DNA of 14,820 nt from JAZDEU01 sp043808545 (GTDB lineage Bacteria; Patescibacteriota; Patescibacteriia; JAZDEU01): NCBI GenBank assembly GCA_043808545.1, contig JAZDEU010000007.1, positions 1 to 14,820 of the forward strand, in the 5' to 3' direction. Of this stretch, positions 1-6,578 are shown one piece after another. The notes below the pieces were generated by a model. It did no database searches. It was not told the DNA's origin and saw only the letters and a program-made list of their open reading frames with translations. Numbering within the stretch: the first letter of the stretch is position 1; the number at the start of each line of letters is the position of its first letter. The translations under genes were made by a program, and so were the position numbers.

Positions 1-236
1 TCCTGCGTAAATTTCCGGAATAATTCAGTGTCCGCATTTTCATATTTTTTCACCATGCCGTCCAACCAATTCATATCAATGCAATAATGTCCGTCAATGA
101 TTTCTAAATTCTGCATCACACCTCGAAGTCCGGTAAGCTGGCAAAATCTTTTTTCGTCTTTCCACGCCTCAACTATAACATTATCCGTCAAAACGGCATG
201 CTTGCGATATATAAATTTTTGAAAATTTGGTTTCAT
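1..236 (-). CDS. Hypothetical protein, 5' part only (runs off left edge)
   Basis: An open minus-strand frame starts at ATG 236-234 and stays open for 78 codons to the window edge, so the C-terminus is missing. The product starts MKPNFQKFIYRKHAV and continues with a soluble, mixed-charge sequence containing several aromatic residues (WKDEKRF, CIDMNWLDG). It has no signal peptide or membrane segment. I do not recognise the family. There is no clear Shine-Dalgarno sequence. An AT-rich hairpin (arms 264-270 and 279-285) lies about 30 nt upstream of the start and could be regulatory. The gene follows the remnant ending at 321 by 84 nt in the same direction, so the two may once have been cotranscribed. 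Coding status rests on the uninterrupted frame and protein-like composition. Confidence 0.6.
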   Translation of the reverse strand, partial: MKPNFQKFIYRKHAVLTDNVIVEAWKDEKRFCQLTGLRGVMQNLEIIDGHYCIDMNWLDGMVKKYENADTELFRKFTQ

Positions 237-320
237 AGTGAAAAACCGCGATTTATAAACTGCAAGTAATTAAATTTCATTACTTCCAGTTCACATTTTA
301 AAAATACTGTCATTTTTTCC

Positions 321-457
321 TTATAAAATCGGCTTAAGCCCTAATTTTTGAATCCGCCCCACAAAATCTTTTACAGAATAGGAATGATGAGAAAATTGCG
401 CTCCCTTTGATTTTAAAGAATAACCGCCCGGAATAGTCTGCGCTTCAGGGTTAGTTA
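321..457 (-). pseudogene. C-terminal remnant of a gene cut by the IS630-family insertion
   Basis: A minus-strand frame enters from the IS left end and runs to TAA at 323-321. It encodes about 45 residues of protein-like sequence (TNPEAQTIPGGYSLKSKG, then QFSHHSYSVKDFVGRIQKLG and KPIL). It has no start codon of its own. Virtual removal of the IS and one TA copy keeps this frame open through the right flank to about 1690, but no ATG is found there. The 5' part was therefore probably also lost, or the right-hand extension is chance. The family is not identified. The next gene (start 236) lies just downstream in the same orientation. Confidence 0.4.
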
Positions 458-459
458 TA

Positions 460-483
460 CTAATTTGCTAAACTAAATAGGAT
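460..483 (+). repeat. Left terminal inverted repeat of the IS630-family element
   Basis: Begins CTAATTTGCTAAACTAAATA and is the exact reverse complement of 1571-1594. Symmetry continues through the flanking TATA on both sides. It contains the probable -35 element of the transposase promoter. Confidence 0.92.
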
Positions 484-493
484 TTGCTATAAT
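465..493 (+). promoter_or_regulatory. Probable transposase promoter, -35 inside the terminal repeat
   Basis: TTGCTA (465-470) is followed after 17 bp by a perfect TATAAT (488-493). Transcription would start near 500, giving a leader of about 35 nt before the ATG at 535. The -35 lies within the left terminal repeat, so transposase bound to the end could repress its own expression. That last point is inference. Confidence 0.5.
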
Positions 494-533
494 AAAATAG
501 TATATTATTAATTATTTTAATTATAGCAAAATC
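481..533 (+). promoter_or_regulatory. Inverted repeat directly upstream of the transposase start
   Basis: GATTTGCTATAAT (481-493) pairs with ATTATAGCAAAATC (520-533) with a single bulged base. The right arm ends one nucleotide before the transposase ATG, and the left arm contains the -10 box. Transcription starting near 500 would include only the right arm. Read-through transcripts from outside would contain both arms and could hide the start codon. That is a known way for IS elements to silence impinging transcription, and here it is inferred only. Confidence 0.45.
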
Positions 534-534
534 T

Positions 535-954
535 ATGTACAAAATCAAATTGTCCAAGTCAGAGCTTAGTAAGCTAAAAAGTAAAAAGAAAAAAGCAAAA
601 GACAAAAAAATATATCTACGGTTACAATGCATCTACCTATCCCATAAGGGAAAAAGTCATAAAGAAATAGTCGAAAATTTAGGCGTTAATAAAAACAGTG
701 TTACTGAATGGATTAAAATCTACATAGAAAAAGGCATGGGAGAATTAAGCCAGCCCATAGATTACAATCGCAGAACCTCTAAAATAGCGGATTATCTTGA
801 TAAAATTAAACAGGACGTACAAGAGAATACTATCTCAACATTAGCTGAATTACAAAGTTTTATTAAAGAAAAATATTCATTAGAAATCGAGCAAAGTTGG
901 TTATTCAGATGTTGTAAAAAAAACTCAATTTGTCTTGCAAAAAAACTCGTATAA
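535..954 (+). CDS. IS630-family transposase, ORF A (N-terminal DNA-binding part)
   Basis: This 139-residue frame has a very basic N-terminus. A helix-turn-helix follows at about residues 40-65 (SHKEIVENLGVNKNSVTEWI), typical of the end-binding domain of IS630-family transposases. A second winged-helix-like stretch runs to about residue 125. The frame ends at TAA 952-954 after a short tail that does not fit the family (CCKKNSICLAKKLV). In frame -1, after the run of A at 916-923, the sequence instead continues as KKLNLSCKKTRITP, which matches the usual linker into the catalytic domain. The functional product is therefore most likely an ORF A-B fusion of about 345 residues, a normal length. ATG 535 is preceded by the promoter at 465-493 and no clear Shine-Dalgarno. 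Confidence 0.88.
   Translation: MYKIKLSKSELSKLKSKKKKAKDKKIYLRLQCIYLSHKGKSHKEIVENLGVNKNSVTEWIKIYIEKGMGELSQPIDYNRRTSKIADYLDKIKQDVQENTISTLAELQSFIKEKYSLEIEQSWLFRCCKKNSICLAKKLV
918..924 (+). other. Candidate -1 ribosomal frameshift site (A AAA AAC)
   Basis: In ORF A the codons read AAA AAA AAC at 916-924, which gives the heptamer A_AAA_AAC, a classic slippery pattern. Slipping back by one restores the family-typical linker KKLNLSCKKTR and fuses ORF A to ORF B. A second A-run at 939-945 (A_AAA_AAA) could also work but would insert a non-family segment. An alternative is a simple one-base indel in the A-run (mutation or sequencing error). Confidence 0.55.
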
Positions 955-1571
955 CGCCTGGCAAAGCTCAAGATAAAAAGATTCAGGAAGAATTCAGAAA
1001 AATAATTTTGGAGACAATAGAAAAAGCGAAAAATGAAAATAGCGAAACCATATTCATTGATCCAACCCATCAGATTCATAACACAGTTAGCGGCTATTGC
1101 TGGCAAGAAAAGGGCAAGAACAATACAAAAATTATCCATTCAAATAGCGGCCGAAAGAGGATAAATATAATTGGAGCGATAAATGCTATTACTCATAAAC
1201 CAACCACCATAATTACGGAAGATAATTGCGACAAAGAAATGATGAAACTATTATTAAGCGAAATTAGAAAAGATTACTCTGAGGCAAAAACTATATATGC
1301 TTTTTTAGATAATGCCAAATATTCCAGGAACAAAGATGTTTATGAACATGCAGAAACATTAAATATATCGTTAAAATTTCTTCCGCCCTATTCGCCAAAT
1401 CTTAATCTAATTGAAAGACTATGGAAATTCTTAAAAAAGAAATTGAGGAAGAACAAATATTACGATACCTTTAAAAAATTCGAAAAAGCAATTTTTGAAT
1501 TTTTTAGAGATATAGAACAGTATAAGGATGAGTTGAATAAATTATTGACACTCAATTTCGAGATTATATAA
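930..1571 (+). CDS. IS630-family transposase, ORF B (DDE catalytic domain)
   Basis: This frame carries the catalytic domain: the first aspartate in IFIDPTHQ, the second in YAFLDNAKYS, and the glutamate in PPYSPNLNLIERLWK. Thirty-four residues separate the second Asp and the Glu, so this is the DD34E arrangement of the IS630/Tc1-mariner group. The only nearby initiator for separate translation is TTG at 930. The frame is really entered by a -1 shift from ORF A around 918-924; its own upstream stop (TAA 915-917) shows the shift must occur after 917. The TAA at 1569-1571 abuts the right terminal repeat. No catalytic residue is missing. Confidence 0.9.
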   Translation: MSCKKTRITPGKAQDKKIQEEFRKIILETIEKAKNENSETIFIDPTHQIHNTVSGYCWQEKGKNNTKIIHSNSGRKRINIIGAINAITHKPTTIITEDNCDKEMMKLLLSEIRKDYSEAKTIYAFLDNAKYSRNKDVYEHAETLNISLKFLPPYSPNLNLIERLWKFLKKKLRKNKYYDTFKKFEKAIFEFFRDIEQYKDELNKLLTLNFEII

Positions 1572-1594
1572 TCCTATTTAGTTTAGCAAATTAG
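1571..1594 (-). repeat. Right terminal inverted repeat of the IS630-family element
   Basis: Perfect 24-bp reverse complement of 460-483, followed by TA (1595-1596). The transposase stop codon (1569-1571) runs into its first base. Confidence 0.92.
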
Positions 1595-1607
1595 TATATA
1601 CATATTT

Positions 1608-1648
1608 GAAAAATGAAAGGGTGGTTAGGGGTGAATTTCTATTTTTCA
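1608..1648. repeat. Imperfect hairpin between IS right end and KilA-N gene
   Basis: GAAAAATGAAA (1608-1618) pairs with the complementary segment ending ATTTTTC at 1648, with one bulge and a G-rich loop. It sits just downstream of the KilA-N stop on the minus strand, so it may be a terminator-like structure or part of a dispersed spacer repeat. Nothing else is seen in 1597-1665. Confidence 0.3.
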
Positions 1649-1665
1649 AAACTCCTTCGCGCGTT

Positions 1666-2488
1666 TTATTTCGGTGATTCCAATTTCTTTACCTCATTGC
1701 TTGTTAAAAGCGACTTCATCTGAATTATCGCAGTATTATTTAATTTTAAAAGCCTGACTTGTTGGGAATGTCCTTCGCGAATCAATAACGCATTCATGCT
1801 TTCAAGATTAGACAAAACTACCAACTGCTCAATTAAAGCATAATCTCTAATATTTCCTTTTAACTTTGGATTTTGCTCTCGCCACATTTTTGCAGTCATT
1901 CCAAATAAGGCAACATTAAGCAAATCTGCTTCATCGGCGTATTTCATATTAACCTGATCTTTTGTTAACTCTGGCGGAATCAGTTTTTCTTTTATAGCAT
2001 CTGTATGAATTTGATAATTAATTTTTGCTAATGTTCTTTGAAGATTCCATTCTAATTTTTGCCTATTATTTTCCTCTTCCTTTAATCTCTGGAATTCCTT
2101 GATGAGATAAATTTTGAATTCAGCGCTAATCCATTCCGAATTCAAATGCAATATCTTTATGAGCATAAGTTCCGCCATATCTTCCTGTTGTAGCTTTTAA
2201 TCCTATAGCTTTAGTTTTTTCTACCCATTCTTTTGCGCTTATTTTGTAATTATTCAAACCTGCCTTACTTTTAATTATGGCAAATTCGCCATAATTAAAA
2301 TTTGGATTATAAATTCTTTCCCAAATACCCAAAAATTCAACTGTATTTCTATTTCTCAACCAGTCAGAAATAAAAAAATCACCATCTTTCGCTTTGAGCA
2401 TATCAGTCAAAGAAATAAAATCACTGTTATTTTTAGTAAAAGTCACTATTTCTATTCCTTCAACTTTTATTTTTTGTCTTTTTGCCAT
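1666..2488 (-). pseudogene. KilA-N domain protein, frameshifted
   Basis: Two overlapping minus-strand frames make one gene. The first (2488-2126) is a KilA-N domain: FISLTDMLKAKDG, ISDWLRNRNTVEFLGIWE, and GRYGGTYAHKDIAFEF. It then shifts and stops. The second frame picks up exactly where the family continues (EWISAEFKIYLIKEFQRLKE) and carries the rest of the protein to TAA at 1668-1666. Joined, the product would be about 274 residues, as I recall for Patescibacterial KilA-N proteins. The break lies at about 2136-2138, next to GAATTC. The length (823 nt) is consistent with a 2-nt loss. KilA-N is a DNA-binding domain known from phage and large DNA virus proteins; the role here is unknown. ATG 2488 follows the nuclease stop by 23 nt in the same direction. 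A sequencing indel cannot be excluded. Confidence 0.88.
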
Positions 2489-2514
2489 GTTAGCTGATGT
2501 GCCATTAAATTTTA
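2489..2514 (+). repeat. Left arm of 26-bp inverted repeat enclosing the nuclease gene
   Basis: Matches the reverse complement of 3422-3447 at 24 of 26 positions; only the two central bases differ. It lies exactly between the nuclease stop codon and the KilA-N ATG. Confidence 0.8.
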
Positions 2515-3390
2515 TTCTTTAATAGTTTTTCCAAAAGCCATTTTTAATAAATTCACAATTAGTTCCTTATTTTTTGTTAAATCTTGTTTTGAGATTCTGA
2601 TTCTGTACCTATTCCATTTATTATCATATTCCATTAAATCTAAGCTGGCATATTCAATTAGCTTATCTGTTTCCGCTGTCTGTTCTAGCCTTATTTCCAT
2701 TGTGGTGTTTGATTTTTTCGGTCTAAAAATAACAAAATTATCAGGTTGCCCATCTTTAGCTAATCCAACATAAAATTTATTATATTTCAACTCATAACCG
2801 CTAGTAAATTCATTTATCATAGCTACCAGCTCATCTGCTATGGCCACTGTTTTTGCAGTACCTCTTTTTTCCCAATAGTTTCTATCTGTAGCTTCTTTAA
2901 TTTCGTCTTCTTCAACCAACCCAAGACTAACTTCATTTAAAACAGTAGTAAAAGTTAGCCAATGATCATTTCCGTTTTTGTAAGTGTCCATCTTTATTGC
3001 AATTAACGGAATTGAACCATTGAAGATATTTATAACATTTAGAAATCTATTTGTTATATCCTCAGCAATGATAACGGCGCAGTGATCATATTGCGGATAT
3101 CTTTTCTTTTCAATATCCCAGTATTCAATAGTTCTAATAATATGACTCTCATCTACTTTGCCAAGCTGTATTTCTACCTCGTATCTTCTTTCAGAATCAG
3201 AGTCTTGCAATAATAAATCTAATCTCCCAGCTTTTGGATGAATTCTTTCTTTGTCTTTTAATATCAAATCACCCAAGCCTAAAATAGACGGATCATTCGC
3301 AATAATTTCTTGTATCCACTTTTCAGTTAAAATTGGATGATTAACTAAATTAACTTTTTCCGGTCTGATTAGATTTATTTTGTCATTCAT
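2512..3390 (-). CDS. PD-(D/E)XK-like nuclease family protein
   Basis: A 292-residue soluble protein. Residues 54-92 (AGRLDLLLQD, then RRYEVEIQLGKVDESHIIRT and IEYWD) look like a PD-(D/E)XK nuclease core: D58, then E73 in a beta-strand, followed by Q75 and K78 instead of the usual E-x-K. A helical middle follows. The C-terminal 90 residues (YVGLAKDGQPDNFVIF, later DLMEYDNKWNRYRIRIS) resemble the DUF5655 domain often joined to such nucleases. Substrate and role are unknown; a DNA-processing or defence role is only a guess. ATG 3390 is taken as the start; there is no good Shine-Dalgarno. It precedes the KilA-N gene by 23 nt, and the pair may be cotranscribed. The gene is framed by an inverted repeat (2489-2514 / 3422-3447), which suggests a mobile or inserted cassette. 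Confidence 0.75.
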   Translation of the reverse strand: MNDKINLIRPEKVNLVNHPILTEKWIQEIIANDPSILGLGDLILKDKERIHPKAGRLDLLLQDSDSERRYEVEIQLGKVDESHIIRTIEYWDIEKKRYPQYDHCAVIIAEDITNRFLNVINIFNGSIPLIAIKMDTYKNGNDHWLTFTTVLNEVSLGLVEEDEIKEATDRNYWEKRGTAKTVAIADELVAMINEFTSGYELKYNKFYVGLAKDGQPDNFVIFRPKKSNTTMEIRLEQTAETDKLIEYASLDLMEYDNKWNRYRIRISKQDLTKNKELIVNLLKMAFGKTIKE

Positions 3391-3421
3391 ATTCTTTGGG
3401 TTATTTATTAAAAATGGCTTT

Positions 3422-3447
3422 TAAAATTTAATGGCATTTCAGCTAAC
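3422..3447 (-). repeat. Right arm of 26-bp inverted repeat enclosing the nuclease gene
   Basis: Pairs with 2489-2514 (24/26). It sits in the 89-nt gap between the DUF4340 gene and the nuclease start. The rest of that gap holds an AT-only hairpin (arms 3451-3457 and 3469-3475) just downstream of the DUF4340 stop, without a T-run, so it is not a convincing terminator. Confidence 0.8.
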
Positions 3448-3479
3448 TCGTTATTATGCAAACTTTCAATAATAAAATT

Positions 3480-4709
3480 CTAAAAATCACTCCTTTTCTT
3501 CATCAAACTATCAACCGCAGATTTATTTATAACAAATATAGTATCATCTTCTTCCCTTTTAGCGTAATAACTATTTCCATCATTTTCGCTCTTCCCGCCA
3601 ATTATCAAATTTCTTTTTCCTCCATCTTCTAATTCAAGCCGAACAACTAAAGCCGCAGTTCCAAAACCAGCTTCTTTCGGAGTTTTTCCGTATATAATAT
3701 CATCCGCTTTAAGCTTAGCTAAAGCATTTAAAACTGAAGACACTTTATCTTTATTAGCTTCTTTAGCAGAAGCATCATCCATTTTCCAGATTTCCCCGTC
3801 TTTCTTCATTGCGGCATTATTCGCCACATCCCGATATTTTAAAGCTAATTTATTAACTTTCTCCGTATCAAAATCATAAATTGTTAAATCTCTCCACTCT
3901 TCTTTGTCAAAATAATATCCTACATAACCGCGAGACAAATAAACGACATCTTCCCCGGCGATTCTTAAATAAGTGCTGTCAAAATCAGGACCGGCTTTTC
4001 CTATGAAAAAATCAGCGACTTTTTTATCGCCTACATATAAAATAACATCTGTTCCTTTGTCGTCAACTTCAAAATTAGCCTGCTTATCTTTATTTTCAGA
4101 AGCAATTATATATTTGTTTAATTCTAACGATTTCTTTATTAAAGTACTAACAGCTTCCTGATCGGCCAAAGCTCCGTTTTTTGTAGAAACTATCCAATTA
4201 TCTCCTGATTTTTCTATAACTGTATCATTCCCTCCCCTTTTTATCTCTACCTTATCTATCTTTTCTTCCGCGACATTAGTAATTATTTTATTATCTTGAC
4301 CTAGTTTTTCCTTATTAAAAGATTTATTTTTAATTACATAAGAAATTCCAAGCAACACAAGAAAAATCGCCAGTAAAATATAAGTCGTGCTCATCTTATC
4401 GCCGTCTTTCCTATCCTTAGTCTCAACCATCTCCGGTCTGAAATTAAAATCTTGATCCTCCGCGCTTTCATAATCAAACTTGCCGCCATCATCCATCTTA
4501 TCATCCCGCCCCATATCAGAATTTTCTTCTGCTCTAATTTCATCCTCGCCTTCTTTTAGCCCATCATCTTCAAATTTTATTTCCACAGTATCGCTGTCCA
4601 CGCTAACATAATTATACTCTGATTCAAACTGCGATTTTTTTTCATTTGTTTCTTCAGATTGATTCATACTGGCATCAGTATTTTCTGTTGTGTTTTTTTC
4701 TTCTTCCAT
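3480..4709 (-). CDS. DUF4340 domain membrane-anchored protein of the Gld-type ABC system
   Basis: A 409-residue protein from ATG 4709 (MEEEKNTTEN). It begins with about 105 very acidic residues, then a single membrane segment (about 109-126, YILLAIFLVLLGISYVI). An extracytoplasmic DUF4340 region follows, with the family pattern of short beta repeats (KVEIKRGGNDTVIEKSGDNW, then VILYVGDKKVADFFIGKAG, YLRIAGEDVVYLSRGYVGYY and FVINKSAVDSL). DUF4340 genes typically lie beside GldG-type ABC auxiliary genes, as here, and probably act with them on the outer face of the membrane; the substrate is unknown. The frame extends upstream to 4766, but those 19 codons fall in a repeat cluster. Alternatively translation starts at internal Met106, which would give the usual family layout with the membrane segment at the very N-terminus. 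Confidence 0.85.
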   Translation of the reverse strand: MEEEKNTTENTDASMNQSEETNEKKSQFESEYNYVSVDSDTVEIKFEDDGLKEGEDEIRAEENSDMGRDDKMDDGGKFDYESAEDQDFNFRPEMVETKDRKDGDKMSTTYILLAIFLVLLGISYVIKNKSFNKEKLGQDNKIITNVAEEKIDKVEIKRGGNDTVIEKSGDNWIVSTKNGALADQEAVSTLIKKSLELNKYIIASENKDKQANFEVDDKGTDVILYVGDKKVADFFIGKAGPDFDSTYLRIAGEDVVYLSRGYVGYYFDKEEWRDLTIYDFDTEKVNKLALKYRDVANNAAMKKDGEIWKMDDASAKEANKDKVSSVLNALAKLKADDIIYGKTPKEAGFGTAALVVRLELEDGGKRNLIIGGKSENDGNSYYAKREEDDTIFVINKSAVDSLMKKRSDF

Positions 4710-4718
4710 AAAATATAA

Positions 4719-4824
4719 TACTAATCTGCAAATCTTATGCAAATCTGCAAATTCGCGAATTCGCATATTTGTTGATTTGTATATTTGCAGATTAGCATTT
4801 CATTCGCAGATTTGTATTATATCT
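4719..4824. repeat. Intergenic repeat cluster between GldG-type and DUF4340 genes
   Basis: Contains a 13-bp perfect inverted repeat CTAATCTGCAAAT (4721-4733) / 4783-4795, with a 12-bp perfect palindrome AATTCGCGAATT (4750-4761) between the arms. Further copies of the words ATCTGCAAAT and TTCGCA are scattered through it. It can fold as a branched hairpin on either strand. No promoter is evident. Confidence 0.6.
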
Positions 4825-6426
4825 TTAGATTTGATCAGAAAATTTTCTTTTTTTACGCAAGAAATATCTTAAAAGTCCTGCTATTAAAACAATGATCGTT
4901 AAACCAAAAATATTGAAAAATTTAATGCTGTTATGCATTGAATCCGATAATTCTTTTATCGGTCTGTCGCTTACTCCTTTTGACCTTATCGTTATCAAAG
5001 ATTCATCCATTGTTAAAGCATCTACCGCATTTTGGAAAAACAAAATGTTAGCATTAAAACGTTTTAAAAATCCATCTCTTGCAAAATCAGAATCACCGAC
5101 AACAATTATTCTTCCATTTGAAGTTTCTTTTATAAATTGTTCGTCTTTCGTATTTTCTTCCATTCCTGCATCCTCGCTAGGTTTTTTAACAGGTTTTTCT
5201 TTATCATTAAAGTAGCTGGAAAATTTCCCGGAAACAAACACCGCTAAAGTTTTCTCCCCCTTGTTATCCTGGGTAAAATCATTTCTCTGCGGGCTTAAAT
5301 TTTTTGAATTCTCTTCCGCCCATGAGTTCGCAGTTGTTTTTATAAGCTCTGTTATTTCTTTATCTTTTGCATTTTTTTCTGCAATTTCTACGGAGCTTGT
5401 CCATGGAAATACTGCTGATTCAAGCTGGGAAACTATAACACTATCTTTATTAAATCCATTTTTTAATACTTTAGGCCAAAATGGGTAAGAAGTAAAAAAT
5501 TGAGAAAAACCGCTTGAAAAAGATGCCATCTCACAGCTAGGATCAAGAATAAAATTATTATTTAATTTAACTCCATAATGCTCTAATAAATCGCCAATGC
5601 CCGATTTATTAGGAGAAGCCTGCAGCATATCTCCGACATCAATGTTTTCCTGCAAAAATAATATGCTTTTGCCTTTCATTAAAAACTGGTCAATAATATA
5701 TTTATCTCTTGGGCTGAATGCTTCTTTTGCTCCCGCGATTATTAAAGTATTAACATTGTCTGGAATTAAATCGCCATTTGCAAAATCAATAACTTGGACA
5801 TTATATAGCTTTTGTAAATTCTGGCTAGCTATCGTTAAATCTTGATCTTTCTCTAATTCTCCCTGCCCTTTCAAAAAAGCCACCGTATAATCCTCTTTCT
5901 GCATTACTTTTTTAATCGCAGAAGTGAGCTGATATTCTAAATCATTGGTGCTGTCTAAAACTGGGATTACTTCCTTTTTAGTCCCGTAAATTACAGCTAA
6001 TCCTAAATATCCGGTAGAAACTTCATATTTATCATTAGCTAACGAAGAAAATTGCAGTTCTGGAATTCCTAAATTTCTCGCCTCTTGCAAAGTCTTATCA
6101 TCATCTTTCGGATCAACGTAAGTTACCTTAATTTTTCCATTAGAATAATTTCTATATACATCTATAATATCTTTTATTTCTTGCTTAGCGCTTATTAAAT
6201 TAGAAGGCGCTTGCTTTGAGAAAAACCCTTTGATATTTATAATATCATCCAAATTTTTTACAGTATCTTTTGAAACTTGCGACACGCTGTAATCCTTATT
6301 TTGCGTTATGTCAAAATGGAAAAATATACTGCTGGCGATATAATTTATTAAAATTAAAATTCCAGCGATTATCGCTATCGTATAAAATACGTTTATTCCT
6401 TGTTTTGTTTTTCTGTTTATATTCAT
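4825..6426 (-). CDS. GldG-type ABC transporter auxiliary protein
   Basis: A 533-residue protein. An N-terminal membrane segment (about 13-36, VFYTIAIIAGILILINYIAS) leads into a large extracytoplasmic region. A C-terminal membrane segment (about 502-521, FFNIFGLTIIVLIAGLLRYF) is followed by a basic tail RKKRKF. The N-terminal part (ITQNKDYSVSQVSKDTVKNL) and the body (VTYVDPKDDDKTLQEARNLG, later FLQENIDVGD and IIVVGDSDFARDGF) match the ABC_transp_aux / GldG family. In Flavobacterium, GldG works with GldA and GldF as an ABC complex needed for gliding. In non-gliders the same set exports or remodels something unknown at the cell surface. It lies in order after the ATPase and permease genes with non-coding gaps of 143 and 152 nt. 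ATG 6426 gives the expected N-terminal anchor. Confidence 0.88.
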   Translation of the reverse strand: MNINRKTKQGINVFYTIAIIAGILILINYIASSIFFHFDITQNKDYSVSQVSKDTVKNLDDIINIKGFFSKQAPSNLISAKQEIKDIIDVYRNYSNGKIKVTYVDPKDDDKTLQEARNLGIPELQFSSLANDKYEVSTGYLGLAVIYGTKKEVIPVLDSTNDLEYQLTSAIKKVMQKEDYTVAFLKGQGELEKDQDLTIASQNLQKLYNVQVIDFANGDLIPDNVNTLIIAGAKEAFSPRDKYIIDQFLMKGKSILFLQENIDVGDMLQASPNKSGIGDLLEHYGVKLNNNFILDPSCEMASFSSGFSQFFTSYPFWPKVLKNGFNKDSVIVSQLESAVFPWTSSVEIAEKNAKDKEITELIKTTANSWAEENSKNLSPQRNDFTQDNKGEKTLAVFVSGKFSSYFNDKEKPVKKPSEDAGMEENTKDEQFIKETSNGRIIVVGDSDFARDGFLKRFNANILFFQNAVDALTMDESLITIRSKGVSDRPIKELSDSMHNSIKFFNIFGLTIIVLIAGLLRYFLRKKRKFSDQI

Positions 6427-6480
6427 ATAAAATTATTATTCAAATAGTTTAATTTAAATTTCATTATTATTTTATGTTAA

Positions 6481-6578
6481 TAAAATCTTCGCAGATTATA
6501 CGCTAATTATTACGCGGATACATCGCGGAAACTATTATCAGCGTATAATCCGCGTAGCTATCCGCGTATAATCCGCGT
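6481..6578. repeat. Intergenic repeat cluster between GldF- and GldG-type genes
   Basis: A 15-bp direct repeat GCGTATAATCCGCGT occurs at 6541-6555 and 6564-6578. An inverted copy (GCAGATTATACGCT, 6491-6504) can pair with 6540-6553 at 13 of 14 positions. The motif is GC-richer than the surroundings and unlike the words in the neighbouring gaps. The last copy ends one base before the permease stop codon. 6427-6480 is plain AT-rich spacer. Confidence 0.6.

Larger units (their letters stand above)
460..1594 (+). mobile_element. IS630-family insertion sequence (1,135 bp), complete
   Basis: The element is bounded by perfect 24-bp terminal inverted repeats (460-483 and 1571-1594). It is flanked on both sides by the dinucleotide TA (458-459 and 1595-1596), the target duplication known for the IS630/Tc1-mariner superfamily. 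It carries one transposase in two overlapping frames with a DD34E catalytic pattern. The transposase stop codon shares its last base with the right terminal repeat. Length and organisation are normal for the family. Perfect ends, target duplication and intact catalytic residues suggest a recent and possibly still mobile insertion. Confidence 0.93.

Noticed and set aside
792..1139. Minus-strand 115-codon frame inside the transposase
   Set aside because: Antisense shadow of the transposase, which has clear helix-turn-helix and DDE motifs.
4710..4766. Upstream extension of the DUF4340 gene (19 codons)
   Set aside because: It lies inside the palindromic repeat cluster, is not family-like, and a good start exists at 4709.
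4719..4824. CRISPR array
   Set aside because: The repeats are short, irregularly spaced and partly inverted, with no spacer pattern and no cas genes in the window.
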